64,000 bases of DNA from Hsuehochloa calcarea (taxonomy: Eukaryota; Streptophyta; Magnoliopsida; Poales; Poaceae): contig CM070598.1 in NCBI GenBank assembly GCA_036346395.1, positions 10,213,517 through 10,277,516 of the forward strand. The letters are read 5' to 3'. Under the pieces are notes generated by a model. It searched no databases and had not been told where the DNA came from. It saw only the letters and a list, made by a program, of their open reading frames with translations. Each line of letters opens with the position of its first letter. The first letter of the stretch is position 1. Shown here in pieces: positions 36,480-47,049 of the stretch. Both the position numbers and the translations under genes were made by a program.

Positions 36480-37060
36480 ACAACTCAAGTCCCAACTCTA
36501 GCCACGAGCCACGCGCGCGTACAGCCGCGCCCGCCCCTACTCTCCCCACGGCTGGCTAGCCGCGCGAACGGCCGCACCGTGCCGCCACCCGCTAGCTGAA
36601 AGCCCGAAAGCGTGTACGCGCCGCGCGGCCGTGCCGCTAATCTGGCTGGTGCGGCAACGACCACCCCGCAGCCACAACTAACGCAGTTGCACGTAGTAAC
36701 CAGTCCGTACGACACGACTCGTCCACCGGCCGCCGCTGCGTGCGGTTGCGCGATCGAGCCGTGTCGTGGCGCTGCTGCATGCGCGCGGGCGGGCAGGTCG
36801 GCGTACTACCACTGCACCGGTGCCCCTACCGGCGCGCGGGTGGGCGAGCGCGGTTCCCGTGCATGCCGCTGCCACCCGAGGCCCGAGCTTGCATGCGCGC
36901 GGCCAGCTTATCGAGCCGGCGAGAGCGACGTCGATCGCTGGGCCCCGGCCAGCGCGATCTCCGCGGCTCAGTTTAGAGCAGCTTTGCTTAGCCGTGCAGT
37001 CAAGCGCGATACCACGAATACCAGAGACAGATATAGCCCATAGCTACTTTCATCTTTGAA
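36480..37060. other. CpG-rich island without a supported gene
   Basis: Strongly GC-rich and CpG-rich, with long open frames on both strands (for example 36612-37043, plus) that follow from base composition. No domain, splice or start context supports a protein. It could be a decayed 5' gene end. Confidence 0.3.
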
Positions 37061-37590
37061 GCGAGCTTAACAGCAGACCAAACGCACGCAGCTGCTCTGC
37101 TGATGCTGAGACTTTTGACACCACCTCCATGAGCTTCACTTTCACTCCAACCGTCTCCAAACCTTTGCCCTTTATCACTGCTGCCAAACGGCAAAAGGAA
37201 GCCATACTGACTAGTGCACCCAAAAAAATGTCAGCTTCCAAAAAGGCAAAAAGGGGAAGAGTAGAAGAAGTATGTGTAGGGCCATCGGTGGGGATATAGC
37301 TAGTCAGCTAGGTACATATGCACACAAATTAATCATGATCGGACGAATGATCCTCGTTTTAAAATGCGAGTGATACAAACTTGTCTATTCAATCTTCGAG
37401 GTGTAGGGTTAGTCAGCTTCAAGGGTGCTTATCCGCACACTGTTTGCATCCAACATGGCCGTTGAAACTAAAGCCTTGGATTAAGGGTCTGACTATGGTA
37501 CAATCATCTGGAAACTAAAAAAACATAGTGACTTTTTTTTGGCCATTGGATCACCGTCTAATAGCTTCTGTTTTTTATGTTGAAAAATTG
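37061..37590. other. intergenic sequence with MITE-like text
   Basis: Fragments such as gagcttcactttcactccaa and gctgctgccaaacggcaaaa look like degenerate non-autonomous transposon sequence. No boundaries could be set. Confidence 0.25.
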
Positions 37591-37591
37591 T

Positions 37592-37795
37592 AAACTAGAC
37601 AAAAATAAATCTAGATGAATTCTACAAAAAATATATATAAACTAGACAAAGTAAATCTAGGTGAATCATACAAATACAAAAAAAAAAAATCTAAACTTGA
37701 CAAAACTAAATCTAGGTAAATCCTACAAATACAAAAAAAAAAATCTAAACTAGACAAAAGTAAATCTAGATAAGCCCTACAAATACAAAAATAAA
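37592..37795. repeat. minisatellite, four ~47-54-bp units
   Basis: Units start with aaactagacaaa or aaacttgacaaa at 37592, 37639, 37693 and 37747, each followed by taaatctag(a/g)t and a cctacaaatacaaaaa-type A-rich part. Confidence 0.85.
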
Positions 37796-37799
37796 TAGA

Positions 37800-39250
37800 A
37801 CTCAAAGTTACAGTAAAATTGTGCTAAAATTGCACGTTACTTGGTAATGCAATTTTAGACTTAATACTGTGCAATTGTAGGTGATTGGGTTTTAAGAAAA
37901 ATTTCAGACGACTGGGAGTTAGCAAAAGCGTTGGATTAATTACTTGGTTGATATTCTGCTTGAATATTCCCTGCAACCGTTAGGGGGAGCAGAATCAGGT
38001 AACTGCCACTAAACCATAGTACAAAAAAACCGGATCGTACCGGTGACCTGACAGGAAAAAACTAGGACCAGAGCTTGGTCCGGTGCTCTTTGGATTGTTT
38101 AAAAAAACGGGTGAAGATTCTTATTTTTAAAGCATCGCGTCGCTATAATTGATTATGTTACATTGACTGATAGATGACACTAACTCATTGATTTTTTAAT
38201 TGATTCTATTATTAAATATTAAAATAATATTACTATTGAACCACGATTCGATCGGAAAAAATCAACAGTTAAAGCCATAAACCAATAATGTCAGTGGTTA
38301 ACTTGCCGGTCTGTTTTTTTTTTCTACTATGCACCGGACCACTGCCATGGCCCCCTTGTTAGTTTTAGTTTGGATCAATGTGGCCAGCAAAAGCCAAAAT
38401 GTAGTGCTGTACATGTACAACGTACGAACCTTCAGGAATACTTGCACATAAATTAAGCGCTCGACATTTGGTTTCCCCCAAGACTTCAGGTGTTTTATAA
38501 AGTCATTAAGACGGATATGTTTCAGCCAGTGTTGTCATAAGCCAGGAGACCTAATCTGAGTTTCCCAATGCAACTATAGAGTTAAAGTCTTAAACAGAAG
38601 CTGCTGCTGTAACAACAGCAACCATAAAAGTTGCTTTCTAGGCTAGCAGCTGCGACAAACGTCTACAAGAAGAGATTTTGTAACACTAAACGGTATCAGT
38701 ATGTCATACTGTCAGTGTTTCTCTGGGAACATAGAACTACCAAAATATGTGTCTCATCTACTATATTGCAGCTTTTCTAGACGAGAAAAACCAAGTCGTT
38801 TGTGACTCGATAATCAATTTGGGTTTGTAGGATCTCCCTTTGCAATTTATTTTTTAAAAGACTGGCTTCTTTTTCATCCGAAATTGGTGTCATGATCAAG
38901 TTGAGCGGAATTAAGCCACCAACTGTCGAATAATCGAACTGATGTGAAGGTTTGGGAACTATTTTTCACACATTGCTATCAAGTTTCAGTAATGACGTAT
39001 CTTCTATCAAGTTATAAAAATTAGGTTATCGTGTGCACACCACTACTCTAGAGAGCGTCCTTTCTATATATTACCTATCAGAAAATAGAATAAAAATTGG
39101 AAAATTCCGAATAAAACTCATACGTACGCACGTAGGGGCAAATACGTACATGAACGTATACGTATACGTAGAAAAATACCCCGGAGCTAGAAATTCTCCT
39201 GGCCCCAAGTCCTCCGCTACGCGCACCCGGCGCCGCCCACACGAAATCGT
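37800..39250. other. DRIP upstream intergenic region
   Basis: AT-rich; no gene or clear element recognised. It should contain distal promoter sequence of the downstream RING gene. Confidence 0.35.
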
Positions 39251-39262
39251 CCTATCCCTCTC

Positions 39263-39270
39263 TATTTATA
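39263..39270 (+). promoter_or_regulatory. candidate TATA box of the DRIP-like gene
   Basis: ctctctatttatacacacca contains TATTTATA about 250 bp before the ATG, giving a leader of roughly 220 nt if used. The sequence changes from AT-rich to GC-rich just downstream, as at many grass gene starts. Confidence 0.45.
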
Positions 39271-39483
39271 CACACCAAATACAGCAATATAAAATAGACT
39301 TACTCCTCAGCCCCCCACCCGGCGCCTCGCCGGAGCTCCGCCACCGCCGCCGCCGCCTTCGCCTTCTCCAGCCGTCCAATGCCCTTTCGGCCATCGCCCG
39401 ACGCTGTGTCTTCCTGAGTCCTCGCTGCCGCCGCCTCCCCTGCCCGGAGTTTTGACGAGGAGGGAGGTCGATAAGGAGGAGGA

Positions 39484-39506
39484 GGTGGTGGTGGTGGTGG
39501 TGGTGG
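39484..39506 (+). repeat. (ggt)n run in the presumed 5' leader
   Basis: About seven ggt units end 10 bp before the DRIP start codon. Confidence 0.7.
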
Positions 39507-39516
39507 GCGCGGAGAG

Positions 39517-42500
39517 ATGGGGACCGCGCGGGGGGTGGTGCGCGTGCGGCGGGAGGCGCTCGCCGCGTGCATGACGTGCCCACTCTGCCGGGGCCTCCTG
39601 CGGGAGGCCACCGCCATCGCCGAGTGCCTCCACACATGTGAGTTCTCTTTCTATCCCACTCCCACCTGCCTCTCTCGTTTCGTTCGTGCTCCCTCTCTGT
39701 GCCCGTCCTTGTCTGCACGCGCTCGACGCCCGTGGCCGCGGTTTCCTCCGCCGCTGCGCGTGGGCGCTCCACTCCTCTGCGTCGCGTCGCGTTGGCGTTG
39801 GCGTCAGTGGTTTTGGTGTCGGATTCTGTGTGTTCTCTCGTTCGGTGGCCTGGCGATCGGGTTGGTGTTTGATGCGAGTTTTTGATCCCAGAAGAGCGGC
39901 GGAGGCGCCGCCTTTCGCGTGGATTGCGCCTTTGGCTGCGTGTCCCCTCCCCCCTGCGGGTTTGGTCGTGGTGGCCAGCTCGCGCCGCGCTCGCGCTTGC
40001 TTCGTCGTGGCTGGTGTTCTTGTTCGACCTCACCATGCTTTGCGCGTGTGCGTCTCGTGGTCGGCGTCGGCGGCGATGATTCCTGCTACTACGTCGCTAT
40101 GCCGCCTCGTGTTCTTGTTGGAGTTCTCTCGGGTTGCTTTCGACGATCCCATGGTGTCTTGTGGTAGCTCTTGATCTGCACGAACTCCAAAGGTGCGGGC
40201 TTTCTCGTGGATTGGGCCCGCTTTATCGTCGCGGAGCCAGGAGTTTGCTCTCCGGCGGCCGCGTGCGCGGAACTACAACAGAGAACCCCCGCGCCGCCTC
40301 CACCGAGTGACTCCGTGGTTTCTTTGCTCGTGCTCTTGGTCCGTGGCGCGCGCACTCGTCCCTCTGGCGTCGCCATGCCCCCTATTCATTCTAGTCGACA
40401 ATGCTGCAAAGCTGCGGCCTTTCACCTTTTCAGGTGGCCTCCAGGTCCCGTCACCGCCTCCGCAGTCTACTCACAGTTTGAGCAGCCGTTGAGACGCTCG
40501 ACGAGTGTCTTCCTGCGTCGTGCACATTTTCTCGGCGGTGGCCGCCGGTGCCATCCTCGTGGCGTGGCGTTCGGTTCGAGTTTCCTCACAGGCTGAACAG
40601 CTTTCGGTGCATGTTTTCTTGCGGAGTTTTTTATGCTGAAAAAAAAAAACTGTAAAGCGTTGGCACTTATTGCAGGATGTTTGGGGCTCTGTGGTGTTGA
40701 GGTTTTCTAGTAGCTTCCTGTGGGAATGGGAATGGGAATTCAGTGGCATGCTATGGGTTTCTGTTGCCTTTAGTTAGTGTGTGGAGGGAGTTGTGTCTTG
40801 CATTAGGAAAGTAGTTCAAGTCTGTGTTTTTGGTATAGGGAGGAAAGCAGTGATTTGCGTTCTTGATCGATCAAAGTGTTTGTTGGTCTCGTTGTTGTGA
40901 TGAATGTTAATGTGTCATGGTATGAATTGAATGATTGCAAGGTGAACCTGGCGATGCTGATGCATCGTAAGTACAGTGCAATTGTCAGTTGTCACTTGTC
41001 AACCATGGCTGCGCGCCAAATCTTGATGCAAATCAAGTATATACTCTTATTGCACTGTTATTACTTGCTAGTTACTGCTAAAGAAGTTTTCATGTGTTGA
41101 GCCTGTAAAATTCAGTTCTCTTAAATATTTTTCTGAAACTGGCATGCTTGTCTTTAGAGTTCCTCTTGTGGCCATCTTTTTAACAGTTTGTTGGGAGTGT
41201 ATCATGGAGAAAATAAATGATGAGGAGATCGATTCCTGCCCAGTATGCAACATTGATCTTGGCTGTGACCCTGAAGAGAAACTCAGGTGAAGTCATTGTT
41301 TATCTGTACAACATTGTTCCTTCTTTCGGACAGTGATTTTTTACTTTAAAATTCCTGTATAAGTATACCAGTGAAGCATTAATATCATGTGAACTTTCAG
41401 AGGTAATGTTATCACTAATAGAACGTGTATCCTGAAAACTTTTCTGGCAAACTCGCAGTAAGGCTGTTAAGAACAACAGATGGTCAAAATGGAGAACACG
41501 GGCTATATAAATTATCACAATGGATAAAACCTATATAGAAATATTTGCAAATGATATAAGCAATTTAGACAAGCAAACACATTGATAAATGTAGCTTGAT
41601 CTTCTTGGTTTAACCCTTAAAAACAATGACGTTTTCCTTTAAATCTTTTATTGCCTTTTCAGTTTGTGCCTTTTTAGTAGAACATCGTGATCGCACAATA
41701 GCATTTATTGAGCCAATACATTTTCCGTAACCAATTAATAGTTGTACTGGCACATGCTCATTTACGACCTTTAAATATCAGAAAAATGTATTAGCATTTT
41801 TGTAAAGAACAAGGGTTTCTCTACTGTTAATGTATATGTATTTGTATTGAAAACAGTTTCTTGTGATTATTACTTGAGAGTATAATAGCTTGTAACAACC
41901 ATCACAGTCTCTCGTGCTAACTGCCTACTACTTTTTCCTGTAAGTTTGTTTTTCTAAAACAATTGCCTCAAATACACGCTTGCTTGTTTTGTGAAGCAAA
42001 AGCTTGGTGTTGCCATCTACTTATTCATGTCTAATGCGTCGAGTGATCTAGACTCAAGTACTCAACTACGTCTTGCTGACTAACATGATTGCTGTTTCCT
42101 TGTTTGAAGGCCTGACCACAACATTCAAGAGATCAGGAATAAGGTATTTCCACTTAAGAGGGCAAAAGCTGATGCTCCTAAGGCTACTACTGTTACATTG
42201 CCTGTAAAGAGAAAACAAAGGTCCCTTTCTTCCTTGGTAGTTGACACCCCAAGGGTAGCAACACAGACTGGTTTGACAGGAAGGAGAACCAAAGCTACAA
42301 GAAGGACAGCATCCTCTCATGCAGCTCCTCCTGGTAATAATGGAACCATGAAATTACCAAATAAATCTGAAGGTCGAGATCAGAAGACCGAGAAAATCTC
42401 AGCCCGCAATCTACCAAGATGACAGCAACTGCAAATAAAAAGCAGGCAAGTGTTAAAGAATTATCAGATGTGTGCGTAACATCACATAATTTCATGTGCA

Positions 42501-44460
42501 AGTTTGATGTGAACTGTCCTGTAAAATTGGTTTATTCTAACTACACATTCCACCCCCAAACAGAATAATACATATATAGAAGCCTCAAGTCAGCCATCTT
42601 CTGAAGATAGAAAGAATGGCAAGACAATAGACAAGGAAGAGCTCCGGAAACCTTTAAATAGTTTGGTTGAGGCTGCAGGCAGGACAAAATCGCTTAGATC
42701 AAGTCCTAAAAGCCATGTTGCCAAGGAAGACAAAATAAAGAGCACAAAGTGTGAAGTCCCAATAAGGAAAGATGACAAAGAAGACGAAGTGGCTATTACT
42801 GGAACAGGGGTGAGTGCACATTCAAATAAGTTAAAACTTCAAGAGGAAAACAATGGAAATTCTTCAGAACTTGCATCATCAAAAGATGAAACAACCACAG
42901 AGGATAATTTGAGGAAAAGACAGCATGCAGACTCACAGCAGGGACTGCTTGGTTCTACATACACTGGTGCTTTGCATGATGGAGTAACTACTCCAGTCTG
43001 GTTTTCACTAGTTGCTTTGCCTAACCAGTAAGATTGCATCATATTCAATTGTTATACTGATTCTGATGGACCTTTTGTTTCGTGTCCTCACTTTCGTGTC
43101 AAAATGCAAATTGTTTTTTCAGGAAAGAAGACCCACAGTTGCCTCAGCTACCACAGAATTACTTGAGAATTAAGTGAGTTTCCTTTATACTTGCAGTTTC
43201 TTTGAATTTTACAATGCTAGAAGCCTCTCAGATTTAGCTTCCTCTTATTCATAGAATAGATTTGTTGAATTATTTGTCCCAGTTGTTTGCTTGAGATTGT
43301 TCAAAGTGCTATGATGTTAATAGTGTTATTTTCCTTTTCTGTTAACAACTAATTACAACTGTGCTCCGGTATTAGCAACAGTGCTTTCTTATTCCTATAA
43401 AGATTTACGGGAAGTACCTACAAAAACAATATCCTATTGAGAATTTGGTCAACAATCAAAGAGAAGTTTCATTTGAAATTGTTGTGTGCTTTTTTAAGTT
43501 ATTGCTGCCAGCAGTACAATTTTTTCCTGAGCTACTAACATGTAACCAATTTCCTAGAATTTAATTTAATTTTTTCAATACTATTTTTCTCCTTGTTTCA
43601 GATATGGAAGTTTGCAGATTTCCTCCATCCAGAGGTACATCATGAACAAACTTGAGCTAGCTAGTGAAGATGAGGTGAGCTTTTCAGATATCTTTGCACT
43701 TCCTGTTTTATCGTTATCACTCCACAAACCTGTCGAAAGTCTTTGGTCTCATATTAAGGTGCTTTCTTTAAGGTATTAGATCATTAAAGACATAAATCAT
43801 GAGAATATGACTACCCGTTAGACTGGAATATACGCCAAGGTGATTTTAGTAGACAACCATCTTTGCTACCGACAAAGCTGCCTTTGTAGATTTGGATGGT
43901 GAGATGTGACTTATTTGCGGTCTTTGCCGTGCAAAAGTGGACTCTAAAATGATGCAGGCCTTACCCACTCAAGTCCATCTGTGAAGTTTTGTCCTTTGTA
44001 AATTAGCATTTATGTTCCCTTTTTCTTGACAACAAGAATTATGCTTTAATACGAGTTTTTTCCCTTTCCTGTCTGCTTATGTATCATTTCTGCTGCAAAG
44101 ATCCCAAACAATAGCTCACTAAACCATGGACAAAACGACACATTGTAGTTCAATGATACATCCTCTCTTGTCGTTCTTCTTTACACGAATGCTGTTAGTT
44201 TATGTCAAGAAAACGTAAGCTCTGCATATGAACAATGATGAATATGCTCTTTTGTCTGATACCTGTAATCTCTGCAAGTGCAGGTGGAGATCACATGCCA
44301 TGGTGAGGCAATCTGCCCCTCGACCACACTGCACGGCCTACTCGAGCTGTGGCTGAGAAGCGAGCCGGCGGAGCAGGTCGAGGCGTCGCTTGGCGCCTCT
44401 GCAAAGAAGTTCGTCATGGTGCTGGGCTACCGCCGGCGACGGCGAGCCCCGGCCTCTTAG
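39517..44460 (+). CDS. DRIP: DRIP-type C3HC4 RING E3 ubiquitin ligase (7 exons; likely 1-base deletion in exon 3)
   Basis: Exons: 39517-39637, 41187-41286, 42110-42445, 42564-43027, 43123-43173, 43602-43674, 44284-44460. The RING at residues 21-61 is complete: C21-x2-C24, C37-x-H39, C42-x2-C45, C58-x2-C61. It is followed by CNIDLGCDPEEKLRPDHNIQ, the basic stretch VKRKQRSLSSLVVDTPRV, an acidic/basic linker, and a RAWUL-like C-terminus (KYGSLQISSIQRYIMNKLEL, then KKFVMVLGYRRRRR). Arabidopsis DRIP1/2 ubiquitinate DREB2A; that function here is by homology. The intron after exon 3 has a GC donor (cag|gcaagt); the rest are GT-AG. Exon 3 is one base short: near 42403-42405 (agcccgcaat) the frame needs another C to read SAPQSTKMTATANKKQ, otherwise it stops at 42420. 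With that base the total is 1323 nt (440 residues). Residue 43 is Trp where relatives usually have Arg. Confidence 0.88.
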
Positions 44461-45390
44461 CTGCACCTCTCACCGTGCCTCCAGTTCCATCACACAATAA
44501 GAGTGCTGCAAATCTGCAGCACAATTGCTGCAGCTTGTAGTGGGGAAACATACTTTGAACTGCTCCGTCTGCCTATGTTCATCCATCAGTCAGGCTAGGA
44601 TTAAAAAGAAAAAAGAAATCACATTTTCTCATTTTTTAGACCGCGTAAAGAGGGGGGAAAACAAAGAAGTTACTAGTGTATTAGACTATTAGCACCACCG
44701 GAAAAGTACCTTAACTATATGTAGTTCACAATTCCGATGAAAATTCTCAGGTGAATTCACGAGTTCTTGTGCCCGCGTGGTGCGTGTACGTGCTGTAATT
44801 TCTCCCCCGGCTGCCGTGCAAGGTGGTACACTAGTACTAGTAGTAAATTGGTCAAATCTGAGTAGGATGGTCTATGCATCTCCGTTGTACTAGCAACTGT
44901 CCCTCGGCTTGTCTTGTAGTGGTCTACTGGTCTTGGTTGGTTTGACCAGTAACGGTCCGTACCAGTGCAGTGCGTGGCCTGCAAGGCTGCAACTTGGCTG
45001 ACCAACAGGTGCACAGCTCATTTGAGGCACCCTGTGATATTTACTGGTATTACAGTAGTGTAGGCGCGGAAAATGTTGGACTTTGTGGGTTTAGTCTAAA
45101 TAATATATTTTTTTGTTGTAAATTCTGAAAAATTCTAAAGATTTACCCATGTACAGTGAAAGGTGAGAAGTTTGCGTATTGGATTCCGCCATTCCGGTCA
45201 TAGCCCTAATCAAAACTTACCCTTCGTTCCCAATCTTTTATTCAGAGTTTGCACGTATTTTGTAGTAAAAAGAATGTATGCACGGTGTTGCTAGTGTATG
45301 CATTGGGTAAAATATGGCCGTTCTCACGCAGATATCCAAATTTAACGCTGGCATATTTGGGAACACATGAATTTCACCGGTCCAGTTCTT
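44461..45390. other. DRIP 3' flank and spacer
   Basis: 3' UTR of the RING gene, then AT-rich spacer. No gene or defined transposon recognised. Confidence 0.35.
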
Positions 45391-45392
45391 GC

Positions 45393-45420
45393 AATAATAA
45401 TAATAATAATAATAATAATA
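45393..45420. repeat. (aat)n microsatellite
   Basis: About nine perfect aat units. Confidence 0.85.
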
Positions 45421-45449
45421 CGGAAAACTTTGAGTGTTCCGAACATAGT

Positions 45450-45615
45450 TGTTCCTCCAAACCACACGGTTTGGGTTGCTGTACGCAAATGACCCGTGTT
45501 TAGCTTTGTCCTAAGTGTGAAAAACAGGTCGTTGTTACTCCAAGCCACACGGTTTGGGTTCTTTGTGCATAAATGACCCGTGTTTAGCTTTGTCCTAAGT
45601 GTGCAAACAGGTCAT
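45450..45615. repeat. 83-bp tandem duplication (two copies)
   Basis: Units begin tgttcctccaaaccacacgg (45450) and tgttactccaagccacacgg (45533) and share gacccgtgtttagctttgtc plus ctaagtgtg. They differ at only a few bases. Confidence 0.85.
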
Positions 45616-45625
45616 TGTTAGATTA

Positions 45626-46043
45626 GACAACTCATTATATAAGATATATTTAGTGTTGTCTATAGATGAAATAGAGGGCTGATATAGACAACCGTCATCT
45701 ATATCATTGTAAATGCCCTAAGGGTAGGGTATATACAGTGGTAGTTACAAACAATGATATAATTATGTAGATAAAGAGAACAAGGAGAGAGAAATAAACT
45801 ACAGACGGTTTATAAGACTCTTACAGACAATACAAAATACTATTGTATGAGTTGTTATTTATAACAAATATTTTTCCAATCAAAAATTAAAAGATTGTAG
45901 AGTCTCGTATGGACAACTCATTATATAAGATATATTTAGTGTTGTTTATAGATGAAATAGAGGGCTGATATAGACAACCGTTATCTATATCATTGTAAAT
46001 GCCCTAAGGGTAGGATATATACAGTGGTAGTTACAAACAATGA
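45626..46043. repeat. two ~132-bp direct repeats around a 154-bp spacer (MITE-like)
   Basis: gacaactcattatataagat starts both copies (45626-45757 and 45912-46043), which are nearly identical through gtggtagttacaaacaatga. The sequence (tatagacaaccg, aaatgccctaag) is of the type seen in Tourist-like MITEs. The arrangement suggests an internally duplicated or nested MITE. Confidence 0.65.
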
Positions 46044-47049
46044 CTGTCTATAGTATATCTTTATATCATCAGTAGACGATTAAAAATATATTCTACAATT
46101 GGTTGTCTTTTTAGTTGTCTATATAGAAACCACAATTGCATGATCTTCGGTTACTTACAACGTTAATACTTGTGATCCAATTTAATGAACAAAATGGGGG
46201 ACAAAAGTGCACACGAAGCTTGCTTTTCTCTTAGATCAATTAAAAACAATTAGCTGGAGATTCTTCACTGATCTATCCAGCCAACAACACTGCTTCCGGC
46301 TTCCCTGCCGCAGGGCAACACATGCAGAACACAGCAATGGGCATAATACGAGTCATTTGCTTGGGCAGAATAGTGAAATTAAGAACAAAAGAAGTTTCAT
46401 GTCGGATAAATAAACGAAGCTCGTCGGTTTGAAGTCCCTTTCTTGTCAGAGTTGACAAATCCGATGACCCGGGCAATCTAGGGTGATCTGACGCCAATTC
46501 CGCGGCAAAAAGCTTGTGAGTATGTTTAGAAGAGTGACTCCACATGTATATACATATCTTTGCAGTATATTTTCTATTCGTGAGGGACAGTACGTAGCAA
46601 TAAAAGATCTACACTGAAGATAGATTAAGCTGCACGGGAGATAGACTACACTGCGTTGGGCTTGCTGTTGATTCTTGCAGCATCCTTGCGGGAACAACAA
46701 AAGAAGCTAATAGTAAGTGTCTTAATAGAATAGCGGGAAAAAAAAAAAGAAAAGGCAAGAGAAAACACAGAGGTATTACCAGTTAGGTAAGGACTTTTGT
46801 ACCTCAGACACTCAGTGGGCAAATTAGTTCACAAATTACGCTAAAGACTGAAATCAGTTCATAAGCAAAACAAGTAACATAACCAAGCATATCTGGAAGG
46901 AAAAGAAAACACTGGCTGATTAACCCGCTGCTACCTCTATTATTTAGAATTAGGAGGGAATGCCTCTGCTCTGATGAACAGATGAATGTTATGTACAAGT
47001 TTTTTTTGGAACTATATGAAGCAAAGCACAGATGGTCCTTCAAAAAGGA
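46044..47049. other. intergenic sequence
   Basis: No gene recognised on either strand; frames are short and lack known motifs. Confidence 0.3.

Noticed and set aside
36612..37043. Long plus-strand ORF (143 codons) in a CpG-rich island
   Set aside because: Both strands and several frames are open because of GC richness; no domain, start context or splice pattern supports it.
39266..40036. 256-codon minus-strand ORF over the DRIP start
   Set aside because: Arg-rich antisense frame over the GC-rich first exon and leader of the RING gene.
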